Shown: positions 33,780 through 48,700 of the stretch, one piece after another
Position numbering within the stretch: the first letter of the stretch is position 1
How the letters are laid out: each line of letters begins with the position of its first letter
NCBI GenBank assembly: GCA_947623455.1
Contig: OX392530.1
Coordinates: 36,177,405 to 36,241,404, forward strand
Origin: Mimachlamys varia
Taxonomy: Eukaryota > Mollusca > Bivalvia > Pectinida > Pectinidae
Reading direction: 5' to 3'
DNA: 64,000 nt
Position numbers and translations under genes: made by a program
The notes under the pieces: model-generated
Told to the model about the DNA's origin: nothing
The model's database searches: none
Seen by the model: the letters and a program-made list of their open reading frames with translations, nothing else

Positions 33780-36700
33780 ATGGCCGTAATCGAAGGTCCA
33801 CTTAGCAAGTGGACAAATGTCATGAAAGGATGGCAATATCGATGGTTCGTTCTAGACGAAAGCTCTGGTATTCTTTCGTATTTCACAGTAAGTTCAATCG
33901 GACGTGACCCACAACTCTACATGTAACCGGCACTGGACTTAATTATATTAAGTCATTTCGTCCCCTTTAATGAACTCATTTCGACTGTCAAACATTGTTG
34001 TAAGCAACAAAATACGTTTTACTGTATGCGTGGTCTCAAACACTGAAAAGTCAATTTCAGTTTTATTGCCATTTTTGTCATTGTCACAAAAATCGACACA
34101 ACACTAAACATACAAATACGCAAAAATACGAGCACAATTTAATTGGGACGATTTGTCCGAATCCACCATAAGTAATTTTGTGTATACCTGCAAGTAGGCC
34201 TAGTCCGAAGGGTTCTGCCTCACTGACTTGTTAATTTTTTCGGGTCAGAGAGTCAGAACCCTTCTTGCCCCAAATGTACCATTGAGATTCATCTAGGTAT
34301 TTACTAGCTGCGATAACGTAGCTCTTCACGACGAGACAATTTTTATATATTGCGTCGTTAGAGCTACGAAGCGGTCCCATGCCTGGTAGTGGAGCAAAAT
34401 CAAAAGTGTTCCATCTGTAAGATTTCATTTAATTACTACCTCATTTGAGCATAATGTTGTCAAAATAATGCAGGATTGCTGAAATATTGAGTGTTTACCA
34501 TGATAAATTTTTTTTTCACAAAATAAGCAGAACCAGAAATGTCCTTCTTGACAAACACTAGAAACTATCGCCATGACAGTTCACGTGTGAGGTTATCTCA
34601 AATCTCGTTTTTATATATGGCCTGAATGGCCAAATATAGAGTTACTACGGCTTACTACGACTTCCTTATTTGGTCCGCACGCGTGCGCCTATTCACAAAT
34701 TTAGAGGAACTCTTCAGAAAAGAAACCAAGAAATTTACTGAAGTCTTAATCATGGCTGCCGCTTCTCATTTTAGTTGATGCTTCATTACTTAAACTTGAT
34801 ATTTAACGATATTTTTGGAGGATTTTAATTACAAGTTGGGTAGGAGATCGACAAAAATGGTTTATAATTTAAGTATATTTATCGATGAGTACTGATCGGG
34901 CGATAAATGTTGCAAAAATCGCCCGGTGTGAATCACACCGGGCTTGCTCCATTACGAGGCATGGAACCGATTTAATACCTGGCCGGGGCAGAGCCATAGG
35001 AGGCCGGGTATTAATATTAGTACTAGGTATTTACCTGTCATTATAGTGATCATGACCTGTCCATCATAGTTACCAGTTGTGAATATTTAGATTTTAGAAA
35101 AAAAGAAAGGAGTGTACCAGCAGGGAGATTCATGAGTGACCAGATCAATCAGTTCCCAATGTTCCATCTATTATGTAGAGACCAAACATTCTAACCCTAT
35201 TTTCATTTTTCCTTTACTAAATTACAAATATTAATGTAATAAAAAGTAAATAGCCAGAGTTTTGGCCTTGACACTACTGAGGTTTAGCACGGCGCTGTCA
35301 CATACATATGTATTTGACAATATACAATTGTTGACTGGGGTTGAGGGCATTAAATGATCTGTTACCCCAAAGACAAACTGTTGCCCAAAGCAGAGGGCAG
35401 CAGTTTGTTTGAGGGTCCAACAGATCATCTATTTTTTTAAATCCCAGTTGACAACAGTTTTCTTATATACTTCCAGAGCTATGAAGTCATAATTGTTTTG
35501 TGACGCTAAAGCGGGCAACAACACTTTTTAACAGTTACTTCCGTGGCTGACTGAACAGTTCTTCGTTGGCTTTTTTAAAAATATATACATAAATTGTATA
35601 GGAACTATTTTATAGGAGGTATTTAACAAGAATCAACTAACACAAGACACACACATATATATATATCGATAATAGATCATTTATGAATCCAAATCTGTTT
35701 TTATTATCACCAATAGCTCATAGGTTCTGTCATCAGGTAGAGTAACTAACAAAGTGTACATACTGATTCAGAAGGTAATATTCTTGTTTAGAAGATTTCA
35801 GAGCTGCGTCGTTTTGTTTATTAGTCACTCCCCAATTATGTTTGGTGTTGGAAAAATTCTTTATTGTCTAGAAACCAAAACAATTCAACTGTCAGTTAAG
35901 GGATTTAATGAAACCAAGACATCTCAACTCCAGATAGATCACTAGTGATCAGTGTTCTCACTAAGTTTGGCAATAATTGGTTGACTTCGAAAGAATAGCC
36001 GGTTTAATTTTCACATTCGGTAATGTTGACATATATATAACATTCTGAAAAATAGCCGGTTCAGAGTTGGTGAATAACAGGCTACTTTTGCTGGCAAACG
36101 GCTTTTAATGAGAACCCTGGTGATGAGTCCATGATCATCAGACATGCTAGTGCAATGCCTTTAATATCTCTAGACACACAGTACCCTCCACTGTATTTGT
36201 TGGGTGTACAAACGTAGCACACAGGAGAAGTATGATCACTGTCAAATTTATTAAGAAACAGAATAACATACAACAGTAGCCAACCCGAGTGTATGTGTAT
36301 CTGAACTTTTTTTAACAGGATTTTGTTTATCATTTCAGTCTAAAGAGAAGATGATGCGTGGAGCCAGACGAGGCTGTGTTAGACTCAAGGTTTGGTCAAA
36401 TCTCTACTCTCACATTAGTATAGAGTCTCTACTCTCACATTAGTATAGAGAGAACATCTTTATATCCATTGATGACCATGTCATTTGTGTATCTTTAGGT
36501 TTAAAGTTGTCAAAATGAACCTTGTAGTTTCCGATTGCTTGAAAATTTGTTTTTGAATGTAAATCATTTTACAGGTATTGCCGTTTTTATATAGATATCT
36601 AAGTCAAAGTCTAATGTCTGCCCTTGTGTGGTTGTTTTATTGCTTTTCCAATTTCTTCTCGAAAACATCTAAACATATTTTGTTACAATGATGAAGCATA

Positions 36701-39700
36701 CATAATACATTACATAGTTTCAGCCCCTAGATGTCTAAGGGACAGTGCCAAAAGCAACTTTAGCCTACATTCATGCTTAACTGTACTACAACTTAGCAAA
36801 TTTGATTATAGGGGCTGCATTGGCTGAGTGGTTAAGGTGTTCCAACATTCTACCACTAGCCCTCCACCTCTGGGTTGCGCGTTCGTAAATCCCATGTGGG
36901 GCAGTTGCCAGGTACTGACCGTTGGTCGGTGATTTTTTGCCAAGTTCTCCGGCTTCCTCCACATCCAAAACCTGGCATGTCCTTAAATGACTCTGGCTGT
37001 TAAAAGGACGTAAAACTAAATAAACCAAACCAAAATAATTTGATTATATATTTATACAAGGCCCTTCAACCGCTTGTTAAACTGATTGTCACTACATGTA
37101 ATTACTGGTTTTGTAGGGAGCTGTCATTGGTATTGATGATGAAGATGACAGTACTTTTACCATAACAGTGGACCAGAAAACATTCCATTTTCAAGGTTTG
37201 ATAAAAGAAGAATTTAACATATATCTAGGTTATATAACAAGCCTCGTGATGACGCCAATTCCTTTAAGAGATTGCCTGTGTCATTTTAAAGACTTCATTG
37301 TGAAATGAATCTGTATAAGAGACCAAACTCATTAAGAGACCATTTTTCTCAACTTACTTAAAATCATCTGTTAAGAGATATTTTTTAATTCAGCAGTAGA
37401 AGTTATATGTAAAAGCAATTTGAATTGTAACATCAAATAAATTCAGGCTTAATTAATGGCTAAATCAAACATTGCCTGTGATATCAAGGGTTTTCTTTTA
37501 ATTCTGGTCCAATTATTTCTTGTCTAAAGATTTTATATTGATGCCACTTTTTTGAAAAATGAAACTGGGTGATTGATAAAATTATGAAGATTGCAGGAAT
37601 GTTTTCTCAGATTTACAGAATTTGTATACAGAAACGCTTTATGTTTATTTTGAATTTAGCTTGACTTCTTGAAATTGAATTTTTAATACTCTTTAGCTCG
37701 AGATGCTGATGAACGTGAAAAGTGGATACAGGGTCTGGAGAATGCAATACTTCGACATTCTCATACCCACAAGGTTAGTATATGCTTTGTGAAAACTAAC
37801 ATCATGGCTATACATTGTAGTGATTGTTTGCTCAAACCAGCTTTCTTATAGCACACTCAAATCATGTGAAACACTCAAGAAGTCAAATGTCAGCATAAAA
37901 AAAGTGTTTGGCTTTAAGTTACTTTAGTTCTCTCCTAAAATCGTTTTAAAAGTTTGATCTTTCAAACAAGAAATCAGACTGGTCAGCACTAAGTGTATTC
38001 TAGATATTAGCATGAGAATGGTCTCGTGAATATGGACCCTTATCATCTCGATGACCAGGTTAGGGCTATTCCAGTAAAATATCTACCCCACCCCAGGACT
38101 CCAGGTTTTGTTAAGGGTACACACATAGAATTTATTCAATAAATTATATAGAAGCAATAAGAAGGAAATCCAACCATGGGTAGAAGTGATTTATTTTGGA
38201 GTCCAGGGGTCAGGTAGATATTTTAATGGAACAGCCCTTATGACATTTCAGTGAGATGACCCTAAAAGTTGACATTTGATTCATTGGCCCTCAATATCCC
38301 AGCAAATCATTTTCCTAGGAAATAGAAGCTGTTGCAAAAATGTAAAAATAACAAGCAAACAAAAATTTTGAGTAGCGAAGACAAAAAACAACAACTTTAG
38401 TTGAGACTTTTGCTGTCTGCTGATTTTGAGGTACATGCATCATATTTTCCAGAAACAGGAGCTGAAAACTGTCCCTACAGCTGCCGATTTTGACAGAAAA
38501 CTAGCTGAAACTGATGCTTATTTACAACTGTTAATAGGCCAGGTCCAGGTAAATTTTCTGCTTCATACAAGGTACTGATTCAAATATGGTGACAAATTAA
38601 AGTGATCTAATGGAAAAATTGTAGTAAAATATAAATAACATGAAATATCATTGAATAAAATATTTTCATCAGGAAAAAGTCAATCTAATTCAAATGCTGC
38701 AAAAGTAAAATGACAGGATTTACTTATTTACATGTACAGTGAAAGAGACAAAGTGTCAGCTATATGCTCCAGGTGATCATTTGGTACATAGATAATGAAG
38801 TGGAACTGTTTTTTTATCTCTCCAGACGTTACAGACGAGGATTGATGCGTGTGAAGATGTGGCTGCCAAAGAGAAGTACAGCGTGCTTAAAGTCACTGCT
38901 GAGGTATTGACAGTTCTAAAACTTTAATTCATATAGCATCTTACTGCAATTTCAGTAATTTTTAATGTAACACTTACTGTATGCTTGAAATGATGCTATA
39001 AACAGATTTTAGTCAATCAAGATTGCGAATGAGAGTGTCTTTTTCAGCAATTATTATTATTGACAATACACAAAACAGTAACTATTTTGAAATTCTTAAT
39101 TACATGATTTGTCATGAGAACTATCATGTAAGTTTTAAGAATCAAAATGTTCAATAAATGTATATTAAATGGATAAAAACAAAGGAAATTTTCATGTAAT
39201 ACCAAATATTTAGTTTTTAGAACTTTACAAGAAACTAGATTATTAGCAACACGTTCAAATATCAGGAAAACTGCTGTGATGTATTAAGTTAATTCGGCTT
39301 TTTCATAACCATTCTTGTAGGGGAAGTGAGAAGCACCTGTATTATATATCATGAGAGGTAGGGTTAAAACCAGATCTGCCTACTATTCCTTATATTCAAT
39401 CACTTTTAATATTTTGTGGGTGGTTGGGTCTCTGGAAAGTTGGCTCCCACCTCTCCCATATGGTTAATTCTGAAACAGCCCTTCACCTAAATACCCTGAA
39501 ATTCTGGAATATATAAATACCTGCCCAAATCAGGTGAGTTTTGTGTAATCTACGTTGTTTTCTGATTTCAGGCTATGATAGAAGCTATTAAGCATGCCAT
39601 TGTGATGCTACAGATAGCGAAGGTAGGCCCACCAGAAAATAAACACCAGGTATTTGTTTTTTGTGACATTTGTAGTGAGGACTAACAACACCTATACTCA

Positions 39701-42700
39701 CTATGACTGGGAATCACTGTTATTGGTTTGGTTACAAGGTTTCAGTGTAAAATTAATCAAAACCGAATGATGTTAAAAGTCTGATTTGGATTGAAATTTG
39801 AAAAAATAAAGTGATTTACAGTCATATGTAGAACGGAACCTGCTTTGAGGTAATGAGGAAAGTTTAATATGACTTTATCCTAGTTGTAACATTGAGGTGA
39901 TGGGAAACTTTAACCTGACTGTATACCAGTTATAACACTGTGGTAATGGGGAAACTTTAACCTGACTGTATACCAGTTATAACACTGTGGTAATGGGGAA
40001 ACTTTAATCTGACTGTATACCAGTTATAACACTGTGGTAATGGGGAAACTTTAACCTGACTTTATACCAGTTATAACACTGTGATAATGGGGAAGCTTTA
40101 ACCTGACAGTATACCAGTTATAACACTGTGGTAATGGGGAAACTTTAATCTGACTGTATACCAGTTATAACACTGTGGTAATGGGGAAACTTTAACCTGA
40201 CTGTATACCAGTTATAACACTGTGATAATGGGGAAACTAACCTGACAGTATACCAGTTATAACACTGTGGTGATTGTCAAACTTTAACCTGACAGTATAC
40301 CAGTTATAACACTGTTGTAATGGGGAAACTTTAACCTGACTGTATACTAGTTATAACACTGTGGTAATGGGGAAACTTTAACCTGACTGTTTACCAGTTA
40401 TAACACTGTGGTGATGGGGAAACTTTAACTTGACTTTATACCAGTTATAACACTGTGGTGATGGGGAAACTTTAACCTGACTGTATACCAGTTATAACAC
40501 TGTGGTAATGGGGAAACTTTAACCTGACTGTATACCAGTTATAACACTGTGGTAATGGGGAAACTTTAACCTGACTGTATACCAGTTATAACACTGTGGT
40601 AATGGGGAAACTTTACCCTGACTGTATACCAGTTATAACACTATGGTAATGGGGAAACTTTAACCTGACTGTTTACCAGTTATAACACTGTGGTGATGGG
40701 GAAACTTTAACTTGACTTTATACCAGTTATAACACTGTAGTAATGGGGAAACTTTAACCTGACTGTATACCAGTTATAACACTGTGGTGATGGGGAAACT
40801 TTAACTTGACTGTATACCAGTTATAGCACTGTGGTAATGGGGAAACTTTAACTTGACTGTATACCAGTTATAACACTGTGATAATGGGGAAACTTTAACC
40901 TGACTGTATACCAGTTATAACACTGTGGTGATGGGGAAACTTTAACCTGACTGTATAACAGTTATAACACTTTGGTAATGGGGAAACTTTAACCTGACTG
41001 TATACCAGTTATAACACTGTGGTGATGGGGAAACTTTAACTTGACTTTTTGTACCAGTTATAACACTGTGGTAATGGGGAAACTTTAACCTGACTGTATA
41101 CCAGTTATAACACTGTGGTGATGGGGAAACTTTAACCTGACTGTATACCAGTTATAACACTGTGGTGATGGGGAAACTTTAACCTGACTGTATACCAGTT
41201 ATAACACTGTGGTGATGGGGAAACTTTAACCTGACTGTATACCAGTTATAGCACTGTGGTGATGGGGGAACTTTAACCTGACTGTATACCAGTTATAACA
41301 CTGTGGTGATGGGGAAACTTTAACCTGACTGTATACCAGTTATAACACTGTGGTGATGGGGAAACTTTAACCTGACTGTATACCAGTTATAACACTGTGG
41401 TGATGGGGAAACTTTAACCTGACTGATACCAGTTATAACACTGTGGTGATGGAAAAGTTTAACCTGACTGTATACCAGTTATAACATTGTGTTAATGGGG
41501 AAACTTTAACCTGACTGATACCAGTTATAACACTGTGGTAATGGGGAAACTTTAACTTGACTTTATACCAGTTATAACACTGTGGTGATGGGGAAACTTT
41601 AACCTGACTGTATACCAGTTATAACACTGTGGTGATGGGGAAACTTTAACTTGACTTTATACCAGTTATAACACTGTGGTGATGGGGAAACTTTAACCTG
41701 ACTGTATACCAGTTATAACACTGTGGTAATGGGGAAACTTTAACCTGACTGTATACCAGTTATAACACTGTGATAATGGGGAAACTAACCTGACAGTATA
41801 CCAGTTATAACACTGTGGTGATTGTCAAACTTTAACCTGACAGTATACCAGTTATAACACTGTTGTAATGGGGAAACTTTAACCTGACTGTATACCAGTT
41901 ATAACACTGTGGTAATGGGGAAACTTTAACCTGACTGTTTACCAGTTATAACACTGTGGTGATGGGGAAACTTTAACTTGACTTTATACCAGTTATAACA
42001 CTGTGGTGATGGGGAAACTTTAACCTGACTGTATACCAGTTATAACACTGTGGTAATGGGGAAACTTTAACCTGACTGTATACCAGTTATAACACTGTGG
42101 TAATGGGGAAACTTTAACCTGACTGTATACCAGTTATAACACTGTGGTAATGGGGAAACTTTACCCTGACTGTATACCAGTTATAACACTATGGTAATGG
42201 GGAAACTTTAACCTGACTGTTTACCAGTTATAACACTGTGGTGATGGGGAAACTTTAACTTGACTTTATACCAGTTATAACACTGTAGTAATGGGGAAAC
42301 TTTAACCTGACTGTATACCAGTTATAACACTGTGGTGATGGGGAAACTTTAACCTGACTGTATACCAGTTATAGCACTGTGGTAATGGGGAAACTTTAAC
42401 TTGACTGTATACCAGTTATAACACTGTGATAATGGGGAAACTTTAACCTGACTGTATACCAGTTATAACACTGTGGTGATGGGGAAACTTTAACCTGACT
42501 GTATAACAGTTATAACACTTTGGTAATGGGGAAACTTTAATCTGACTGTATACCAGTTATAACACTGTGGTAATGGGGAAACTTTAACCTGACTGTATAC
42601 CAGTTATAACACTGTGGTGATGGGGAAACTTTAACCTGACTGTATACCAGTTATAACACTGTAGTGATGGGGAAACTTTAACCTGACTGTATACCAGTTA

Positions 42701-45700
42701 TAACACTGTGGTGATGGGGAAACTTTAACCTGACTGTATACCAGTTATAACACTGTGGTGATGGGGAAACTTTAACCTGACTGTATACCAGTTATAACAA
42801 TGTGGTGATGGGGAAACTTTAACCTGACTGTATACCAGTTATAACACTGTGGCGATGGGGAAACTTTAACCTGACTGATACCAGTTATAACACTGTGGTG
42901 ATGGGGATACTTTAACCTGACTGTATACCAGTTATAACATTGTGTTAATGGGGAAACTTTAACCTGACTGATACCAGTTATAACACTGTGGTAATGGGGA
43001 AACTTTAACTTGACTTTATACCAGTTATAACACTGTGGTGATGGGGAAACTTTAACCTGACTGTATACCAGTTATAACACTGTGGTGATGGGGAAACTTT
43101 AACTTGACTTTATACCAGTTATAACACTGTGGTGATGGGGAAACTTTAACCTGACTGTATACCAGTTATAACACTGTGGTGATGGGGAAACTTTAACTTG
43201 ACTTTATACCAGTTATAACACTGTGGTGATGGGGAAACTTTAACCTGACTGTATACCAGTTATAACACTGTGGTGATGGGGAAACTTTAACTTGACTTTA
43301 TACCAGTTATAACACTGTGGTGATGGGGATACTTTAACCTGACTGTATACCAGTTATAACACGGTGGTGATGGGGAAACTTTAACTTGATTTTTTTACCA
43401 GTTATAACACTGTGGTGATGGGGAACTTTAACTTGACTTTATACCAGTTAAAATACTGTGGTAATGGGGGAACTTTAACCTGATTGTATACCAGTTATAT
43501 CACTGTGATAATGGAGGAATTTTAACTTAGCTGTATACCAGTTAAAGCACTTTGTTTTTGGTAATGGAGAAACATTACCTTGATTGTATACCAACCATAC
43601 ACTACTGTAATAAACAAATGTTAGAATAATCTTTAACCTGAATGATACCAGCCAGAACAGTTTGGTAATGAAATATTTCAATATGGCTCCAAATAAATTC
43701 AATTTGTCTATAACTAATTACATATGCATGACATTTTTCCATGTCACTGACTTGTGTACACTTTTAAGATGTATTTCATTTCTAGCAGCAAACTATTGCT
43801 CCATTTTCAAATGTATCGGTTTTAAATTTTCTATCTTGTCTGAATCTTTTCCTTGATGAAAGTTGTAATACAATTTCAATATTAATGGTAAAATACGATT
43901 TAACTATGAACTGCCAAGTAAAATATATACAATATCAAGTTTGTAGGTTAAATTTTCTTATGAATCAATAATATAATTTGCAATCTCTTAGTTCTAGAGA
44001 CTTTCAAAAACACTGATTGATAACTTTGTTTGACAGGAAAGTTTAAAGGGTCCAGTGATGAACGGAACCATGCATGAGCCAGTCCTCACCACAGGTGCTG
44101 ATTTTGACCATTTCGGTCGTAGAGGTATCTACTAATTATCACTAACAGCTAAAAACAGGTGAAGGTTTTTCTTAGAATAGTGTTACACTGTTACATGTGG
44201 GCAGGCACCCATCCAGTCAATGACAACGCTGTATGTTACTGAACTTGTGAGTAGGTCCTTGGGCTACACAGCAGAGCTGGATCTTGGTAAACTCAACCAT
44301 GCTCAATGATAAACGTTTAACTAGGGAATGTGTTCCAGGTTTAAACCTTAATAAAGCTTGAAAAGATAAGTTGCTACTGAGGCATTACTGTCTTTTCAGA
44401 AGTCTCATCCCAATACTTGGCCTTAGGGAATTCCAGTGTGTCTTTCATGTTTACAAATCCTTATCTCACCACCTGGAGCTAGCCTTACATAGCACTCACC
44501 TATATGAAGGAAGCCCAAGTTTCCTCAGTACCTGATGACAGTGGAGTTAAATATTTTCTACAGGTAGATATCTGATGTAAGGTCAATGCCCAATTCTCCA
44601 TCACTTTGGTATAGAAAGTTTTGAGGGGTTGACAACAAACTAGATAGGGGAATCTTAACACTCGACGAATAAGTTCCCAACAGAAAATTGTTACACACGT
44701 GTAATTAATAACAATACGGTATAGGTCACGGGCTGACAGAAATCCAGGCATTGACTATGCTCAGTTTTAGCGAACTCTTGTCAGAGTGGGTCCTAGAGCT
44801 GCTAAAAAATCTCCTACCATTACCATGCTGCTGACCCAGTGAACAAATCCCGGGATTTTACTCCTTTACTGGTAAAGCTGTTCCAGTGATATGGTAGGCC
44901 CTGGGCATCCTTCACTCACAAGTTAGTTATATCAAGTGAGGTCATTCGTGGCTGGAGAGGGTGCCCTCCTTTACTTAACACTGACTTACACTGGCTCTCT
45001 GTTGAGACATCACTCAGGGTAAGGTCACACTCAGTGGCTGGAGAGGGTGCCCTCCTTTACTTAACATTCACTTACACTGGCTCTCTGTTGAGACATCACT
45101 CAGGGTAAGGTCACACTCAGTAATGAATAGATATCTACGCCTTTCTTCTTTATAGTGTTTGCTGTGGTACTTCACTTCAGAGTTTAAACTTATTATGTTG
45201 GGAACTGCAGTACACTAGAATTTCACTAGCAGTGTGTTCCGCAGAGTATTAAATGTTATGTGATACTGTAGACATACTTATAAAGGCGCAGAACACAGAA
45301 TATTAAATGTAATGCGATACTGTACATGTAGACATACCTATTAAGGCGCATTCAAATTTTAGCATTTTCTAAATTTAAACAGACTAGCTCAATGATGAAT
45401 TAGCATATTCACAACACCTCCTGTAAAAAGCAATAAAATGAAACTGATTCTCTCCATCATAATTTTGCAGAATGTAATGAAATAACCTTTAAAATATGTA
45501 TGTTTGCAGTAGATGATCTCTTTAATACAGCTTTTGGGTTATTATTCCTTTATAGATGTGTGAAATGTTGGATATTTTTCACTTCTGTTTCATTGATAAT
45601 TTACATTTAAAAGTGTATTGCAATCATGTGGCTCTGGAAACCTTTGAATTCATGGTAAAATTCTGTTAAATGTACCTGGTACTTATTTCTAATACATATT

Positions 45701-48700
45701 TTAAAGTTTGCTTTGCCAGAAGAAAAAAAAAGTATAAAAAATTTGAGTCATTACTACAGATAGAATTAAAGGTTTGTAAACCAAATTGGCAAAAACGAAT
45801 CTTTTATGCAGTATACATGTAAAGTATGAATATCATTGAATACCGATATCCTCTCAGAATAACAGTGCTGATTTTTGGGTGATAACTTTGTGTTTAGTAA
45901 CTAAATCGGAGACAAAATGATCAGTGATTATTTGGATCCGTATCAAGATTAAATAATGAAGCAAATGTTGATGTCAGAGTTGAAAGAAATCCAACATAGA
46001 TATTGTAAAAATGGAAATTTTTGCAGTGTGGAAAATCTCATGTTTTTGCTTTTAATTAATAAGTGAAAAATATCAGCAATACAATATCTATAGAGTATGT
46101 AGATAAAGTAAACTGTATGTATATCAAATTTATTACTTACTTCTACAATAAGGTTTAGCCCTTTCACCTCTAGGTTATTTTTGAACATTCTTCCATGCAT
46201 TTAAAGGGCAGAGTCTATTGTAACTTATATATTATTCGACTGCTGGATATCTTAAACTACTCAGAAGTGAAACAAAAGTACTGGATAATTCCTCTCAAAC
46301 AACAAAGTGGCCTGTGTTGGTGAAAGGTTAAAAGTCACAATGAGAACATATCCTCATGTGAGAATTTCCACATATTTATTAGAAATGCCAGAATTTCCAC
46401 TTCTGCATTATATTTATTAGACATGCCAGGTTGTGTTTGTTTACAGCAGGCCAGAGGGCAAATTCACTTTATAGTGGGATTCCTGCCTCCTTGTCAGCAG
46501 AGAGTATAGACCTCAACTCCTCTCTACCTCCGCCTGGCTCCTCTACCAGCACTCCTCTCACAGGGGGTACGTCTCTCACACCCTCACGTCTCCAGTCACC
46601 TCTACAGACATACCTCTAACAGGGGGTATGTCTCACACACCCTGTCTTCTCCAGTCACCTCTACAGACATACCTCTCACAGGGGGTACGTCTCACACACA
46701 CTGTCTTCTCCAGTCACCTCTACAAACATACCTGTCACAGGGGGTACGTCTCACACACCCTCACGTCTCCGGTCACCTCTACAGACATACCTCTTACAGG
46801 GGGTACGTCTCACACACCCTCTCTTCTCCAGTCACCTCTACAAACATACCTCTAACAGGGGGTATGTCTCACACACCCTCTCTTCTCCAGTCACCTCTAC
46901 AAACATACCTCTAACAGGGGGTATGTCTCACACACCCTCACGTCTCCAGTCACCTCTACAGACATACCTCTAACAGGGGGTATGTCTCACACACCCTGTC
47001 TTCTCCAGTCACCTCTACAGACATACCTCTAACAGGGGGTATGTCTCACACACCCTGTCTTCTCCAGTCACCTCTACAAACATACCTCTCACAGGGAGTA
47101 CGTCTCACACACCCTCTCTTCTCCAGTCACCTCTACAAACATACCTCTCACAGGGGGTACGTCTCACACACCCTCACATCTCCAGTCACCTCTACAAACA
47201 TACCTCTAACAGGGGGTACGTCTCACACACCCTCTCTTCTCCAGTCACCTCTACAAACATACCTGTCACAGGGGGTACGTCTCACACACCCTCACGTCTC
47301 CTGTCACCTCTACAGACATACCTCTTACAGGGGGTACGTCTCACACACCCTCTCTTCTCCAGTCACCTCTACAAACATACCTCTAACAGGGGGTATGTCT
47401 CACACACCCTTTCTTCTCCAGTCACCTTTACAGACATACCTCTTACAGGGGGTACGTCTCACACACCCTCTCTTCTCCAGTCACCTCTACAAACATACCT
47501 GTCACAGGGGGTACGTCTCACACACCCTCTCTTCTCCAGTCACCTCTACAGACATACCTCTTACAGGGGGTACGTCTCACACACCCTCTCTTCTCCAGTC
47601 ACCTCTACAAACATACCTCTCACAGGGGGTACGTCTCACACACCCTCATGTCTCCAGTCACCTCTACAAACATACCTCTCACAGGGAGTACGTCTCACAC
47701 ACCCTCTCTTCTCCAGTCACCTCTACAAACATACCTCTCACAGGGGGTACGTCTCACACACCCTCTCTTCTCCAGTCACCTCTACAAACATACCTCTCAC
47801 AGGGGGTACGTCTCTCACACCCTCTCTTCTCCAGTCACCTCTACAAACATACCTCTCACAGGGGGTATGTCTCACACACCCTCTCTTCTCCAGTCACCTC
47901 TACAAACATACCTCTCACAGGGGGTATGTCTCACACACCCTCTCTTCTCTAGTCACCTCTACAAACATACCTCTCACAGCGGGTATGTCTCACATACCCT
48001 CACATCTCCAGTCACCTCTACAAACATACCTCTAACAGGGGGTACTTCTCACACAGCCTCTCTTCTCCAGTCATCTCTACAAACATACCTCTCACAGGGG
48101 GTATGTCTCACACACCCTCTCTTCTCTAGTCACCTCTACAAACATACCTCTCACAGCGGGTATGTCTCACACACCCTCACATCTCCAGTCACCTCTACAA
48201 ACATACCTCTAACAGGGGGTACTTCTCACACAGCCTCTCTTCTCCAGTCATCTCTACAAACATACCTCTCACAGGGGGTATGTCTCACACCCTTTTTTCT
48301 CCAGTCACTTAACCCAAAAACTCCTCAAAACTATCTCTTGCCGGGGGAATAGGTATCACAATGCTTAGAACATCTATCAGATATAGACAATAACTAACAC
48401 TCTCTTTCCAATATGCAACTGCTCTCCCCAGTCATTATACCCACTGACAAGGACATTTGTCTCAGGGAGAAAAACCATCCAATGCTCTCTCATGTCTGAA
48501 ATCACATCACTTACCCCATCCCATATAAGCATACCTTTTCACAAGGGCTATTACTCTTAATATTATATAACTCCCATCACCACTTTTAGTGACAAATAAT
48601 CCTCTCACCATTACCGCCACCCTTCATTCACTGTAATGATCCACAAAAAAAATCTTTTTCATGAAGTACATTGCACAACCTCGCTCTAGTCACAAACACC

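Larger units (their letters stand above)
33780..37773 (+). other. OSBPL9: ORP9 PH domain (exons 1-4)
   Basis: Residues 1-105: [16 protein letters not shown], a Lys/Arg-rich loop ([17 protein letters not shown]), [19 protein letters not shown] and the closing helix [15 protein letters not shown]. This PH type recognises PI4P on Golgi/endosomal membranes. Intron 1 (33888-36338, about 2.4 kb) holds two GC-rich inverted repeats near 34921-35010 and no coding sequence that I can support. Confidence 0.93.

Noticed and set aside
39884..43600. CRISPR-like regular repeat
   Set aside because: Units are directly adjacent without unique spacers, and the genome is animal; it is a minisatellite.
46628..48352. 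Long open frames (up to about 300 codons) across the 59-bp array
   Set aside because: They follow from a 59-bp unit with few stops; all three frames are used in turn and there is no homology beyond the repeat.
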